From positions 1 to 64,000 of the forward strand of contig NZ_FORH01000004.1 in NCBI RefSeq assembly GCF_900113955.1: 64,000 nucleotides of DNA, in the 5' to 3' direction. Under the pieces are notes generated by a model, which was not told the DNA's origin, ran no database searches, and saw nothing but the letters and a program-made list of their open reading frames with translations. Every line of letters starts with the position of its first letter. Positions within the stretch are counted from its first letter, which is position 1. The DNA comes from Celeribacter neptunius. GTDB lineage: Bacteria > Pseudomonadota > Alphaproteobacteria > Rhodobacterales > Rhodobacteraceae. Positions 8,838-18,275 of the stretch are shown here, one piece after another. The position numbers were made by a program, and so were the translations under genes.

Positions 8838-9284
8838 TCACAGCCCGAGCGCCGCGAGCGCCCGGGTCAGCCTTTGGCGCAGCGAGATCACCGCATCTTC
8901 GCGGGTGATATATGTGCGGGCCGGCATCCAGTCCCAGCGCTGGCCTTCGTCGCCCAGACGGATATGGGCGTCGGACAGATCCTCCCAACGCGCGACAAAG
9001 AAATGCACTTTCATCGTCGGATCGGAATAGCCCTCCTCGATCACATGGTAGATCACCTGCTCCGGGGCGATCTCGACAGAGAGCTCTTCGAACAATTCCC
9101 GCGCGGCGGTTTCAAAGGGCGTCTCATCGCCCTCGCGCCCGCCGCCGGGCAAATCCCAGTGATTTGGATAGGGAATATCCGGAATATCGTCACGCAGCAG
9201 GGTCAGGACATGATCACCGCGCAGAATCGCGATCTTCGCCCCATTAAACGGAGTCCCGTCAAAGGGGCGAAGCGCCTCAGACAT
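8838..9284 (-). CDS. Nudix hydrolase
   Basis: 148 residues with a complete Nudix box at about 46-68: [12 protein letters not shown] followed by [10 protein letters not shown], i.e. GX5EX7REUXEE. It should hydrolyse a nucleoside diphosphate linked to another group in the cytoplasm; substrate cannot be read from the sequence. Its start overlaps the end of the NfeD-family gene by 8 bases, making it the third gene of an SPFH-NfeD-Nudix operon. It converges with pyrF only 14 bases away. Confidence 0.88.
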   Translation of the reverse strand: MSEALRPFDGTPFNGAKIAILRGDHVLTLLRDDIPDIPYPNHWDLPGGGREGDETPFETAARELFEELSVEIAPEQVIYHVIEEGYSDPTMKVHFFVARWEDLSDAHIRLGDEGQRWDWMPARTYITREDAVISLRQRLTRALAALGL

Positions 9285-9579
9285 CGTCGTTGATGTCCTT
9301 GTCCCAGACCTTCACCTGACCTTTGCGGATGCCGAAGATCTGCCGCATGGCGAACCAGCCAAGCAGTGAGAAGACGGCAAAAATCAGCATCAGAACGGCG
9401 ATATTCGAGCCGAACAGGCCCAGCGCCAGCAAAAGCGCAACGATCCCGGCGCCAAGACCGAAGCCCAGGAAAATGAACCCGGGGGCGAGCACCTCGAGCC
9501 CCATCAGCGCGATGGCGGCCACGGCCCAGACCCACCACTGCTGCAACAGCGAGATTTGATCGATGGTCACGCTGTCCAT
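9277..9579 (-). CDS. NfeD-family membrane protein
   Basis: 100 residues with three to four hydrophobic segments ([20 protein letters not shown], then two more in 38-78) and a short polar C-terminus. It matches the short NfeD/YbbK type that partners with SPFH proteins and assists flotillin-like scaffold assembly. The truncated C-terminus lacks most of the OB-fold seen in longer NfeD proteins. Its ATG overlaps the SPFH stop by one base, supporting a functional pair. Confidence 0.82.
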   Translation of the reverse strand: MDSVTIDQISLLQQWWVWAVAAIALMGLEVLAPGFIFLGFGLGAGIVALLLALGLFGSNIAVLMLIFAVFSLLGWFAMRQIFGIRKGQVKVWDKDINDDV

Positions 9580-10472
9580 CAGGATTTCCCACCAAAGAGT
9601 TTGAACGCGTTGCTGAAGGCCTCAAGCGCCGCGGCCGGTACGACGATGGTCTGTTGCCCCTGCCCGCCGCCAAGCGCCGTCAGAGCTTCAACCTGTTTCA
9701 GCGCCACCTGGTATTGCGCGGATTCGATGCCGTGATCGGTGATCGCCTCGGCCACCACGGCGGTGGCATAGGCTTCCGCCTCGGCCTGGACGCGACGCGC
9801 CTTGGCGGCCTGTTCCGCGGCATAGAGCTGGGCATCGGCATTCAACTCGACCGAGCGTTTCTCGCCCTCGGCCTCGGTCACGGCGGCCCGACGGGCACGC
9901 TCGGCGTTGAGCTGTTGCAACATGGCGGCGCGGGTCGCTTCGTCGAGATTGACGTCGAGCACCTCGGCGCGGGTCACCTCGATCCCCCAATTGTCCACCG
10001 CATCCTCGACCGAAGCCTTGATGGTGGAGATCAGTTGCGAGCGATTCGATTGCACCTCGTCGAGTTCCATTTTACCGATCTCCGCGCGCACGATGCCGGC
10101 CACGGTGGTGGCGATCGCGGCATCAACGTCTCTGATCCGGTAAACGGTCTTTTCCGGTTCGGTGATGCGGTAGAACACCGAGGTTTCGACCTTGACCAGC
10201 ACGTTGTCGGAGGTGATTGCATCCTGCAGCGCATTCGGCAGCTGACGTTCGAGAATCGAGATCTTATGCGCCACCACATCGATCAGCGGCACGATGAAAT
10301 TGATCCCCGGGCCAAGCACCGTGCGCAGACGCCCGAAGCGTTCGACCACGAATTTCTCGGACTGCGGCACGATCCGCACACCCTTGAGCACCAGCAGGAT
10401 CACAAAGGCGGCCAGCGCCAGGGTGACAATATTGCCGCCCGTCAAAAACTGAATTGGATCAATGGAATTCAT
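9579..10472 (-). CDS. SPFH/band 7 (stomatin-like, QmcA-type) membrane protein
   Basis: 297 residues. An N-terminal membrane helix (about 11-32, VTLALAAFVILLVLKGV) is followed by the SPFH domain (VPQSEKFVVERFGR, VDVVAHKISILERQ, TSVFYRI) and a helical region rich in Ala and Glu (170-250). It is expected to form oligomeric cages or microdomains in the inner membrane and to affect membrane protease activity. The ATG at 10472 follows GGGGGAAGG. First gene of the SPFH-NfeD-Nudix operon, divergent from dinB. Confidence 0.88.
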   Translation of the reverse strand: MNSIDPIQFLTGGNIVTLALAAFVILLVLKGVRIVPQSEKFVVERFGRLRTVLGPGINFIVPLIDVVAHKISILERQLPNALQDAITSDNVLVKVETSVFYRITEPEKTVYRIRDVDAAIATTVAGIVRAEIGKMELDEVQSNRSQLISTIKASVEDAVDNWGIEVTRAEVLDVNLDEATRAAMLQQLNAERARRAAVTEAEGEKRSVELNADAQLYAAEQAAKARRVQAEAEAYATAVVAEAITDHGIESAQYQVALKQVEALTALGGGQGQQTIVVPAAALEAFSNAFKLFGGKS

Positions 10473-10561
10473 CGGAAACCTTCCCCCGGAACTGATATTG
10501 CAGGGCAAGGATAGCCCCTCATTTCAGATGGGTATAGGATATGAGCGTATCAAGGAAGTGA

Positions 10562-11818
10562 ATGATGCCTGCGCTTTGTCGTGACTGTCTCGCCACATTC
10601 GATCACGGGACGCGCTGCCCGTCCTGCGGGCGGCCGCGGGTGCTCACGCATCCGGAGCTTTTCAGCCTGTCGATCGCACATATGGATTGCGACGCGTTTT
10701 ATGCCTCGGTCGAGAAACGCGACAATCCCGAGCTTCGTGACAAGCCGGTGATCGTCGGCGGCGGCAAGCGTGGCGTGGTGACCACCGCCTGTTACATCGC
10801 CCGGATCAAGGGGGTGCGCTCGGCCATGCCGATGTTCAAGGCCTTGGCGCTCTGCCCCGAGGCCGTTGTGGTGCCGCCACGGATGGAGGCCTATGTCGCC
10901 GCATCCCGCGAGATCCGCGACATGATGGCGGAGCTGACGCCGGATGTGGAACCTCTGTCGCTCGATGAGGCCTTCATGGATCTCACCGGCACGACAAAGC
11001 TCCATGGCCACCCGCCCGCGGTGATGCTGGCGCGGCTGGTCAAACGCATGCGCGAGGAACTGCATCTCACCGGCTCGATCGGCCTGTCGCATAACAAGTT
11101 CCTCGCCAAGATCGCCTCGGATCTCGACAAGCCGCGCGGGTTCTCGGTGATCGGCGCAGCGGAGACGATGGATTTTCTCTCTGAGAAACCAGTGTCGCTG
11201 ATCTGGGGCGTCGGACGGGCAACGCAGGCCGCGCTGGACAAGGCGGGGATTCGCACATTCACCGATCTCAGACGCTGGGAGAAAGACGATCTCCATCACC
11301 GGTTCGGCGCCATGGGCGACCGGCTCTGGCATCTGGCGCGCGGCCAGGATGCGCGCCGCGTCTCCGCCGACCGGCCGATCAAATCGATCTCCAACGAAAC
11401 CACGTTCAACGAGGATATCGGCATGCTCGAGCCGCTCGAGGGGCATCTCTGGCGACTGGCGCAAAAGGTCTCGGATCGGGCCAAGGCGCGAGAGATCGCG
11501 GGCCGGGTGGTCACATTGAAGCTCAAACGCGCCAATCACGCGACGCTGACCCGGCGTGTGACACTTCACGAGCCGACCAATATCGCCGACCGGATGTACC
11601 GCAATGCACAGGGCCTGCTCACCCAGGCGATGGATCAGGGGCCGTTTCGACTGATCGGCATCGGCATCGCCGATCTGCTGCCGGCAAGCCAGGCCGATCT
11701 CTCACCCGACCTTCTGGACCCGGATGCGGTCAAACGCGCAAAGGCGGAACAGGCCGGCGACGAGATCCGGCGCAAATTCGGAACCGATGCCATCGTCAAG
11801 GGACGGTCTCTCAGGTAG
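10562..11818 (+). CDS. dinB: DNA polymerase IV (Y-family) with N-terminal zinc-ribbon-like extension
   Basis: 418 residues. The translesion polymerase core starts near residue 40 with MDCDAFYASVEKRDN and carries the catalytic SLDEAFMDLTG; the little-finger domain follows to about 370. Ahead of it are four cysteines, Cys6, Cys9, Cys19 and Cys22 (CX2C-X9-CX2C), a probable zinc-binding knuckle not found in E. coli DinB. The C-terminus has a basic tail but no clear beta-clamp motif could be assigned. The ATG at 10562 is followed by a second ATG. No LexA-type box was recognised upstream. Confidence 0.93.
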   Translation: MMPALCRDCLATFDHGTRCPSCGRPRVLTHPELFSLSIAHMDCDAFYASVEKRDNPELRDKPVIVGGGKRGVVTTACYIARIKGVRSAMPMFKALALCPEAVVVPPRMEAYVAASREIRDMMAELTPDVEPLSLDEAFMDLTGTTKLHGHPPAVMLARLVKRMREELHLTGSIGLSHNKFLAKIASDLDKPRGFSVIGAAETMDFLSEKPVSLIWGVGRATQAALDKAGIRTFTDLRRWEKDDLHHRFGAMGDRLWHLARGQDARRVSADRPIKSISNETTFNEDIGMLEPLEGHLWRLAQKVSDRAKAREIAGRVVTLKLKRANHATLTRRVTLHEPTNIADRMYRNAQGLLTQAMDQGPFRLIGIGIADLLPASQADLSPDLLDPDAVKRAKAEQAGDEIRRKFGTDAIVKGRSLR

Positions 11819-11844
11819 GGCGCTCGGGTAGCAGGGCTGGCGCG

Positions 11845-12705
11845 TTACTCCGCCGCCAACGGCAGGGTCTCGCGACCGATCTCGCTGATCGTCTTCGCCG
11901 CCGCCGCGATCCGGGCGCGAAACGCGCCGAAATCCTTGCGCGGCTCCAACGTGCGCTCATTCATATAGAGCGAGCGATCGATCTCCACCTGAATCGCATG
12001 GCATTTGCGCGAGGGCTGACCATATTGCTGGGTCACGAAGGCCCCGGCAAAGGGCACGTTGCGCGACACGGTGAAACCCTGGGCCCGAAAGGCCAGCTCG
12101 ACCTCCGCCGTGATCCCCGGCGCGGCCGAGGCCCCGTAACGATCCCCGATCACGATATCCGGACGTTTGCCACGCCCGGTCTGGATCGCGGCCAGCGCCT
12201 CGCGCGGCATGGAATGGCAATCGATCAGAATCGCCTGGCCGAAAAGCGTCAGCGATTCGTCGAGCACCGCTTTCAACAGGTGATGATACGGCGTCCAGAC
12301 CGTGTTGATCCGGGCCTGCGCCTCCTGCCGCGAGATCTTTCCACGATAGATATTGCGCCCCCCGGCCACCACCCGCGGAATGACGCCCAGCCCGGAGGCG
12401 ATGCGCGGATTGAGTCCGACCCGCGGCACATCGGCGATCAGCGCCGGGTCGAGCTCATCGCTGCGCCGGTTGAGATCGACCCAGGCACGGGGATAGACGG
12501 CCGAGAGCAACAGGGCGCCAAAGCGCGGCACATCGGAGAACAGGCGATCGACATGGGCGTCTTCGGACGAGCGCAATTGCAACGGATCGAGCACGGCCGC
12601 CGCCACCATCTCCGGCGGGTAATACCGGCCGCTGTGCGGTGAGGCAAAGACCACCGGCGATGTCCGCTGATCCGGTCTTTGCAACAGATAGGGGGTCTTG
12701 CGCAT
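11845..12705 (-). CDS. N-formylglutamate amidohydrolase family protein
   Basis: 286 residues. Family signatures: SPHSGRYYP near the start, DAHVDRLFSDVP, ydLNR-type AWVDLNRRSDELDP, LIDCHSMPRE and QVEIDRSLYMNE, matching the FGase (HutG) fold that coordinates a metal and cleaves N-formylglutamate to formate and glutamate. No histidine-degradation genes are adjacent, so the native substrate is uncertain. The ATG at 12705 has AGGAGAG upstream. The open frame continues across the tRNA-Val on the other strand; that extension is rejected. Confidence 0.85.
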   Translation of the reverse strand: MRKTPYLLQRPDQRTSPVVFASPHSGRYYPPEMVAAAVLDPLQLRSSEDAHVDRLFSDVPRFGALLLSAVYPRAWVDLNRRSDELDPALIADVPRVGLNPRIASGLGVIPRVVAGGRNIYRGKISRQEAQARINTVWTPYHHLLKAVLDESLTLFGQAILIDCHSMPREALAAIQTGRGKRPDIVIGDRYGASAAPGITAEVELAFRAQGFTVSRNVPFAGAFVTQQYGQPSRKCHAIQVEIDRSLYMNERTLEPRKDFGAFRARIAAAAKTISEIGRETLPLAAE

Positions 12706-12876
12706 CGGCTCTCCTCTCACCTTGAAAACTATAGAGGGTTTTCCGCCAGATCGAAGAGATTTCCTTGCGTTGAAGCTGTGGTAAAATACAGGGCTGTCGC
12801 CCCGGTCTTTCCGGCCATTTTGACACCGGCTTTGACAAGAAACATGCCAAGCATCGATTTTCTCTCTCAAAAGCCC

Positions 12877-12905
12877 TTGAACAATCATCCGACTCCTTTT
12901 ATACG
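12877..12905 (+). promoter_or_regulatory. Predicted promoter upstream of tRNA-Val
   Basis: TTGAAC (12877-12882), 17 nt, TATACG (12900-12905). Transcription would start about 85 nt upstream of tRNA-Val. A second perfect -35 hexamer TTGACA stands at 12832 and another at 12820, without good -10 partners. The rest of 12706-12995 has no gene. Confidence 0.5.
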
Positions 12906-12915
12906 CCTGCGAACT

Positions 12916-12946
12916 GACGCGGGAAATGCCCCGCGTCTTGTTCTTT
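12916..12946 (+). terminator. Terminator-like hairpin between promoter and tRNA-Val
   Basis: GACGCGGG (12916-12923) and CCCGCGTC (12930-12937) form a perfect 8-bp stem with a 6-nt loop, followed by TTGTTCTTT. It would be formed within the first nucleotides of the transcript from 12877-12905. It could end a short upstream RNA, attenuate the tRNA transcript, or act as a processing site. Confidence 0.45.
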
Positions 12947-12995
12947 CCACCGCGATGGTGCGATCGATCAGGGCGCGAATTTCCTACGGACGGAC

Positions 12996-13070
12996 GGGCG
13001 TATAGCTCAGTGGTAGAGCACTTCGTTGACATCGAAGGGGTCACAAGTTCGAACCTTGTTACGCCCACCA
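12996..13070 (+). tRNA. tRNA-Val (anticodon GAC)
   Basis: 75 nt with a 7-bp acceptor stem GGGCGTA/TACGCCC, D arm with AGCTCAG and GGTAGAGC, anticodon stem CTTCG/CGAAG with loop TTGACAT (anticodon GAC at 13028-13030), T arm with GTTCGAA, discriminator A and an encoded CCA end (13068-13070). It reads GUC and GUU valine codons. It lies 60 nt upstream of rpmJ. Confidence 0.97.
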
Positions 13071-13130
13071 TCCGACCGGTCAGAATGGTTTTAACTGGCG
13101 CACGCAGGCGCCGCGACAAGGAGAAAGAAC

Positions 13131-13256
13131 ATGAAAGTTCGTAACTCGCTCCGCTCGCTGAAAAACCGGCACCGCGACTGCCGCGTCGTGCGCCGTAAAG
13201 GCCGCGTGTACGTGATCAACAAGACGCAGCGCCGTTTCAAAGCCCGTCAGGGCTGA
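13131..13256 (+). CDS. rpmJ: 50S ribosomal protein L36
   Basis: 41 residues, very basic, starting [17 protein letters not shown] and ending RRFKARQG. This is the proteobacterial long L36 type (L36 B-like) with the zinc-ligand pattern reduced, typical of alphaproteobacteria. A strong ribosome site (AAGGAGAAAGAAC) precedes the ATG. It lies between tRNA-Val and a strong terminator, possibly sharing a transcript with the tRNA. Too short to appear among longer open frames but unambiguous. Confidence 0.95.
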   Translation: MKVRNSLRSLKNRHRDCRVVRRKGRVYVINKTQRRFKARQG

Positions 13257-13280
13257 GATCAGCAGCGATCCAATGAAAAG

Positions 13281-13310
13281 ACCGCTTGGGGCAACCCAGG
13301 CGGTTTTTTT
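13281..13310 (+). terminator. Intrinsic terminator of rpmJ
   Basis: ACCGCTTGGG (13281-13290), a GCAA tetraloop, and CCCAGGCGGT (13295-13304), followed by seven T. The reverse side also ends in TCTTTTC, so it may stop the convergent MFS gene as well. Confidence 0.92.
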
Positions 13311-13322
13311 ATGCGCCCGCCC

Positions 13323-14534
13323 TTACGCGCGGCGGCGTCTTGCCCCGTGTTTGCGCAGGGTCATGAGCCAGAGATGGACCATGGCACCGGCACAGAACAC
13401 CAGCACAGCAAAGCCGATGAGCCCGGTCATCCCGAACCGGTCGACCAGCCAGAGCAGGAGCGGCGTGCCGATGAGATTGCCGGCATTGCCGGTCTGCGCC
13501 AGCGCGCCATTGGCCAGCGACTGATCCTCGGGCGTGGTGTTGAGCATGGGAATCGAGGCAAAGCTGCCGGATTGCACCAACCCCAGGGCGCCGAGCATCG
13601 CCACCGCGACCCAGGCCCGCGCCGGCCCGAGGCTCTCGCCGAAGCTCAGGCACAAGGCCAGAACCGCGGCAAGGACAAAGCCCGTGATCAGCACCGTCAC
13701 CGGCGAGACATGGCGCAGCAAGCTGATCCCCAGCGTCATCGACACGGAGAGCGCCGCCAGAGGCATCACCCCGGAAATCACCCCGCGCTGCGCATCGGGC
13801 AGGAAATCCGGAAACACCGTGACGATGGCGACGAAAGACATGGCGTAGAACAGCCAGCCCGCCGCCGGCGCCGCGATAGAGGGCGAGGAATAGGCCGCGA
13901 CATGTTTGGCGATGATCTCGCGCAGCGTGAGCGGCGGCAGCCTCTCTGTCCGCGGGCGTATCGGCAGGACACGCGACAGAATCAGCGCCATGATCCACAA
14001 GAGCAGCCCGTGCAGGATCATGAGCATCGGCAGGCCAAAACTCTGGGCCAGCGGCAGACCGAGCCAGGAAAACAGCGCGAAAGCCACGGCAAACACCGTG
14101 CTCCAGAGCGCCATCGCCGTATTGCGCCAGGAGGGCGGCGCGATCTGGCCGATCAGGGTCGGGGCGGCCACCACGATCATCAGATGCGCGGCGCCTTCCA
14201 GCGCCCGGCTGATCAGCATCAAACCGAATCCCGGCAGGCTGGCCTGCAGGAGCGAAAGCGCACCGCCAAAGCTCAGAGCCAGCAAAAGAATGCGACGAAA
14301 CCCGAGGCGCGACAGAATCATCCCGGAGAACAAGCCGAAGATTAGACCCATCAGGCTCAGCGCCGAGACCAGAAAGCCGAGCGTGGGGCCGAACCCCGGA
14401 TAGGCCTCGCGAAACAGCGGAAAGGTGACCGCGACCTTGGCGAATTGCCCGGCCGCCAAGACCCCCGCCAGCCAGAGCAAAAAGATGGTCAGCCGCACAG
14501 AGCGTCCCGGATCGGTCTCAGATGATGTTGTCAT
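13323..14534 (-). CDS. Major facilitator superfamily transporter
   Basis: About 403 residues with twelve predicted membrane helices. Loop 2-3 carries an MFS-type motif (SGMILSRLGFRR, resembling GX3DRXGRR). It resembles drug or metabolite efflux carriers but no substrate can be assigned. The start is uncertain: the ATG at 14534 gives a normal cytoplasmic N-terminus; an upstream in-frame ATG at 14576 would add 14 residues, and neither has a clear ribosome site. Monocistronic. Confidence 0.8.
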   Translation of the reverse strand: MTTSSETDPGRSVRLTIFLLWLAGVLAAGQFAKVAVTFPLFREAYPGFGPTLGFLVSALSLMGLIFGLFSGMILSRLGFRRILLLALSFGGALSLLQASLPGFGLMLISRALEGAAHLMIVVAAPTLIGQIAPPSWRNTAMALWSTVFAVAFALFSWLGLPLAQSFGLPMLMILHGLLLWIMALILSRVLPIRPRTERLPPLTLREIIAKHVAAYSSPSIAAPAAGWLFYAMSFVAIVTVFPDFLPDAQRGVISGVMPLAALSVSMTLGISLLRHVSPVTVLITGFVLAAVLALCLSFGESLGPARAWVAVAMLGALGLVQSGSFASIPMLNTTPEDQSLANGALAQTGNAGNLIGTPLLLWLVDRFGMTGLIGFAVLVFCAGAMVHLWLMTLRKHGARRRRA

Positions 14535-14627
14535 GGGGCGAAAATGCGTGGCGCCCTGCCCCGAGGCAAGGCGCATTCATGCACAGCCGATCCGCCGGGC
14601 CAACGGGCGGCCCGGCCTCGGGAGCCG

Positions 14628-15020
14628 TCAGACCTTGCGATAGATCTCGTCTTCGATCTCGGAAGTGTCGACCCCGAGGCTTTCCAGCGCATCTTCGAGG
14701 TAATCGGCCAGAAGCGGGATTCCCATCAGGTATCTTTCGGTCGGACCGATGGCCTCCTGTTTCGCGGTCTCATAGGCCTCGTCATAATCATCGAACGTAT
14801 CGCGTCCGATCCACATGAGGGCGACAAGCGCGGCTTTCTCATCCTCGTTGAGATTGCGAATGAAACTCGTGAGTTCGCGCTCGGTTCCGTCCGAGGGGCG
14901 GGATTCAAGGATCGTGTCGGCATCGGCATCGTCCGTCGGGCGATCCCAACGACCAACTTTCACCCCAAGCTCGCGCGCGCGCACGATGACAAAGGCAACT
15001 TTGTGCGGGCTGATGTCCAT
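14628..15020 (-). CDS. DUF3775 family protein
   Basis: 130 residues, acidic, no signal peptide or membrane segment. It starts MDISPHKVAFVIVRAREL and contains SFIRNLNEDEKAALVALMWIGRD and a C-terminal PLLADYLEDALESLG, which I recognise as the DUF3775 pattern of alphaproteobacteria. Function is unknown. The ATG at 15020 follows GGAGGA with good spacing; a TTG at 15035 lies inside that ribosome site and is not used. Confidence 0.78.
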   Translation of the reverse strand: MDISPHKVAFVIVRARELGVKVGRWDRPTDDADADTILESRPSDGTERELTSFIRNLNEDEKAALVALMWIGRDTFDDYDEAYETAKQEAIGPTERYLMGIPLLADYLEDALESLGVDTSEIEDEIYRKV

Positions 15021-15115
15021 GGTGGTGTCCTCCAATCAGGTCTGACTGAGTGTGTATCTTACACACAGATCGGCACATGACCTAAGTCAAAGAATCGGGA
15101 TCGCAGGGCACTGTC

Positions 15116-16282
15116 TTACGATTTTTGCACAAGGACCGCGGGAGATTGTGCGGAAGACGGCTCGGGGGTGGCCTCCGCCAGTTCCTCGAAATCGAAATTA
15201 TCCAACCGATGCGCCCGCTTGCCGGCCTTCTCGGCAGAGATCTTGATGTCTTCGAGATCCTTCGCCGCCTGGCCGAAATGCCGGTCGAGATTGCCGACGC
15301 GCGTGCCCAGACGTTCGACATCGGCATAGAGCATCGACAGCTCCTTGCGAATGGCCCCGGCCTGTTCGCGCATGCGGGCATCCTTGAGGATCGCCCGCAT
15401 GGTGTTGAGCGTCGCCATGCAGGTCGTGGGCGAGACAATCCAGACCCGTTTCTCGAACCCTTCGCGCACCAGTTCCGGGAAATTCGCGTGCAACTCGGCA
15501 TAGACTGCCTCGGAGGGCAGGAACATCAGCGCGCCATCGGCGGTTTCGCCCTCGAGAATGTATTTCTCGGAAATATCCGCAATGTGCTTCTTCACCGCCT
15601 GTCGCATCAGTTTCGCGGCCTCATTGAGTTCCCATTGCGTGTCGGCGCGCCGGAGCGCCTCATAGGGTTCCAGTGGAAATTTGCTGTCGATGGCAATCGG
15701 ACCCGGCGGATTCGGCAGGTGGATGAGACAATCAGCGCGGCGACCATTCGAAAGCGTCGCCTGCAAAGTATAGCTGTCTTTCGGCAGCGCCTTGCCAACG
15801 ATATCGTTGAGCTGGATCTCACCAAACGCCCCGCGGGTCTGTTTGTTCGACAGGATGTCCTGCAGCGAGAGCACATTGCCCGAGAGTTTCTCGATATTGG
15901 CCTGCGCCTTGTCGATGGTCTCCAGCCGCTGCTGCAATTCGCCAAGGCTTTTCGCCGTGCGCTGCGCCGAGCCCTGCAGGTTGACGTTCATCGCCTCGGA
16001 CACCGTCGCGAGGCGCTTTTCCATCAGCTCGAGCATTTTCGATTGCGACGCCACCTGGGCCTCGGAGACATGGGTCAGCCCACCGGCGAGTTGTTGTTGC
16101 CCGTCCGAGAGCATCTGCACCCGCTGGCCGAGCTGATTCATCTGCTGCGCAATCGGCAGCGCCATGCGCGCCGCCTCGCCGGAGCGTTTCAGCACCGTGA
16201 GGAGCAGAATGAAAAACACCAACAGGATCGCGCCACCGATCACGGCGGCCAGGGTCAGCGGATCATTGAAATCGAGGGTCAT
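15116..16282 (-). CDS. rmuC: DNA recombination protein RmuC
   Basis: 388 residues. An N-terminal membrane helix (about 9-30) is followed by a coiled coil (45-150) and the RmuC nuclease-like domain ([50 protein letters not shown]). The IDSKFP motif is the restriction-endonuclease-like core. It limits recombination at inverted repeats in E. coli. Its ATG overlaps the mutL stop by four bases (ATGA), coupling it to a mismatch-repair gene, which fits a genome-stability operon. Confidence 0.93.
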   Translation of the reverse strand: MTLDFNDPLTLAAVIGGAILLVFFILLLTVLKRSGEAARMALPIAQQMNQLGQRVQMLSDGQQQLAGGLTHVSEAQVASQSKMLELMEKRLATVSEAMNVNLQGSAQRTAKSLGELQQRLETIDKAQANIEKLSGNVLSLQDILSNKQTRGAFGEIQLNDIVGKALPKDSYTLQATLSNGRRADCLIHLPNPPGPIAIDSKFPLEPYEALRRADTQWELNEAAKLMRQAVKKHIADISEKYILEGETADGALMFLPSEAVYAELHANFPELVREGFEKRVWIVSPTTCMATLNTMRAILKDARMREQAGAIRKELSMLYADVERLGTRVGNLDRHFGQAAKDLEDIKISAEKAGKRAHRLDNFDFEELAEATPEPSSAQSPAVLVQKS

Positions 16283-18195
16283 GTGCGTCCAAACAGGCGT
16301 TCGATGTCGGAGAGCTTCAGCTCGACATAGGTGGGGCGGCCGTGGTTGCACTGGCCGGAATGCGGTGTCGCTTCCATTTCGCGCAGGAGCGCGTTCATTT
16401 CATCGGCCTGCATGCGGCGGCCCGAACGGATCGAGCCGTGACAGGCGACGCGGCTCAGCACCGCTTCGATCCGCGCCTGCACCGTGAAACTGTCGCCCAA
16501 GTCCGCCAGCTCATCGAGAATGTCCTCGATCATCGCCTTGGCCGCGACGCGACCGAGAATCGCCGGGGTCTCGCGCACGGCGATGGAACCGCCCCCGAAA
16601 GGCTCGATCACCAGACCGAGCTTGGCCAGATCCTCGGCCATCTCCAAGAGCATTTGCGCATCATTGGCGGAAAGATCGACGATCTCGGGGATCAGCAGCG
16701 CCTGCGATTTGACGCCGTGTTCGGCCATCTGATGTTTCAGCTTTTCATAGACCAGCCGCTCATGCGCCGCATGTTGATCGACGATGACGATGCCGCGCTC
16801 GGTCTGGGCGATGATGTAATTCTCATGCACCTGCGCCCGCGCCGCGCCCAGGGGCAGCGCCTCGGTCTCCGGCTGGGCCTCGACCTGTTCCATGCGGGCA
16901 GACGGCTGGGACATTTCGGCGAAACCCGGGGTTTCCATCGGCGCCGGGCGTTCCGGCGCCTGCCAGTCGTAGCTTTGCTCCATCACCTCTTGCGACGGGC
17001 GATAGGGGGCGGAATAGCTCGAGCCTAGCGACGGCCCCGTTGAAGCCCTGTCCATCTGATAGACGCGCGGCGGCTCCGCCCCGGTCGGCTCGGGCCGCAT
17101 CGCGCCCAAGGTGGCATTGGCCACCGTGGTCGAGGCGCGGTGCCCGGCCCCGGCCAGCGCATGGCGTAGCGCCGAGACGATCAGCCCGCGGGCGATCCCC
17201 GGCTCGCGAAACCGCACCTCGGATTTCGCCGGGTGCACGTTCACATCCACCAGATGCGGGTCGCAGGTGATGAAGAGACAGGCCGCCGGATGTCGGTCGC
17301 GCGACAGGAAATCGAAATAGGCGCCTCTGAGCGCGCCGACCAGAAGCTTGTCGCGCACCGGACGGCCATTGACGAACAGGAACTGCGCCACGGCGGAGCC
17401 GCGCGAATAGGTCGGCAGCGCCGCGTAACCGGTGAGCGTCAGCCCCTCGCGTTCGGCATCGATGGCAAGCGCATTCTCGGCGAATTCCTTGCCCAGAATC
17501 GTGGCGAGCCGTCCATGCAGCGCGTCGAACATATCGCCCGATTGCGGATCGGCACGGAAGGTCACCCGACCTTCGCCGCCGCCCGAGACATCGCGCAGTG
17601 TGAAGCCGACATAGGGCTCGGCCATGGCGAGGCGTTTGATCACATCCGTGATCGCCTGCGCCTCCGCCCGGTCGGTGCGCAGGAACTTGAGCCGCGCCGG
17701 CGTGGCGTAGAACAGATCGCGCAGCTCGACGACCGTGCCCCGGCTGAGCGCGGCGGGCTTCACCGGCTCCATCTTGCCCCCCGAGACAGAGAGCGTGACG
17801 CCGTCGGCACCGGGGGCGCGCGAGGTGAGTTTCAGCCGCCCGACAGCCCCCAGCGAGGGCAGCGCCTCGCCACGAAACCCGAATGTGTGGATGTCCAGGA
17901 GATCCGAACCGTCGATCTTCGACGTCGCATGGCGCGAGAGCGCCAGCGGCAGGTCGTCAGCGGTCATGCCACAGCCATCGTCGGTCACGCGAATGAGCGT
18001 TTTGCCACCATCGGCATAGTCAACCTCGATCCGGCGCGCGCCGGCATCGATGGCGTTTTCGACCAGTTCCTTGACGGCGGAGGCAGGCCGTTCGACCACC
18101 TCGCCCGCGGCAATACGGTTGATCGCGCCCTCGTCGAGCTGACGAATGGTGGGACGCGGCGTTTCTTGGCTTATTTTGCGGCTCGGGGAATTCAT
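16279..18195 (-). CDS. mutL: DNA mismatch repair protein MutL (endonuclease type)
   Basis: 638 residues. The N-terminal GHKL ATPase shows [23 protein letters not shown] and GFRGEAL. The C-terminal domain carries [12 protein letters not shown], the metal-binding DQHA(X)2E(X)4E nicking motif, plus [10 protein letters not shown] and CNHGRPT, so this MutL should have latent endonuclease activity, in line with lineages lacking MutH. A variable Pro/Glu-rich linker (about 370-440) joins the two. First gene of mutL-rmuC. Confidence 0.96.
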   Translation of the reverse strand: MNSPSRKISQETPRPTIRQLDEGAINRIAAGEVVERPASAVKELVENAIDAGARRIEVDYADGGKTLIRVTDDGCGMTADDLPLALSRHATSKIDGSDLLDIHTFGFRGEALPSLGAVGRLKLTSRAPGADGVTLSVSGGKMEPVKPAALSRGTVVELRDLFYATPARLKFLRTDRAEAQAITDVIKRLAMAEPYVGFTLRDVSGGGEGRVTFRADPQSGDMFDALHGRLATILGKEFAENALAIDAEREGLTLTGYAALPTYSRGSAVAQFLFVNGRPVRDKLLVGALRGAYFDFLSRDRHPAACLFITCDPHLVDVNVHPAKSEVRFREPGIARGLIVSALRHALAGAGHRASTTVANATLGAMRPEPTGAEPPRVYQMDRASTGPSLGSSYSAPYRPSQEVMEQSYDWQAPERPAPMETPGFAEMSQPSARMEQVEAQPETEALPLGAARAQVHENYIIAQTERGIVIVDQHAAHERLVYEKLKHQMAEHGVKSQALLIPEIVDLSANDAQMLLEMAEDLAKLGLVIEPFGGGSIAVRETPAILGRVAAKAMIEDILDELADLGDSFTVQARIEAVLSRVACHGSIRSGRRMQADEMNALLREMEATPHSGQCNHGRPTYVELKLSDIERLFGRT

Positions 18196-18231
18196 GCCAC
18201 TAGGAGTAGCATGAGATTTCCCGATTCGACC

Positions 18232-18264
18232 ATGAGGAAATCCGGGGGAAATGCACCCCCGGAT
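18232..18264 (-). terminator. Terminator after the M16 peptidase operon
   Basis: ATCCGGGGG (18240-18248) and CCCCCGGAT (18256-18264) pair perfectly with a 7-nt loop. On the minus strand the stem is followed by TTCCTC. It separates the M16 gene ending at 18276 from mutL. Confidence 0.65.
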
Positions 18265-18275
18265 CGCAGGATCCC

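Noticed and set aside
12706-13119. Extension of the N-formylglutamate amidohydrolase frame on the minus strand
   Set aside because: It reads antisense through tRNA-Val; the resulting residues are not protein-like and AGGAGAG marks the start at 12705.
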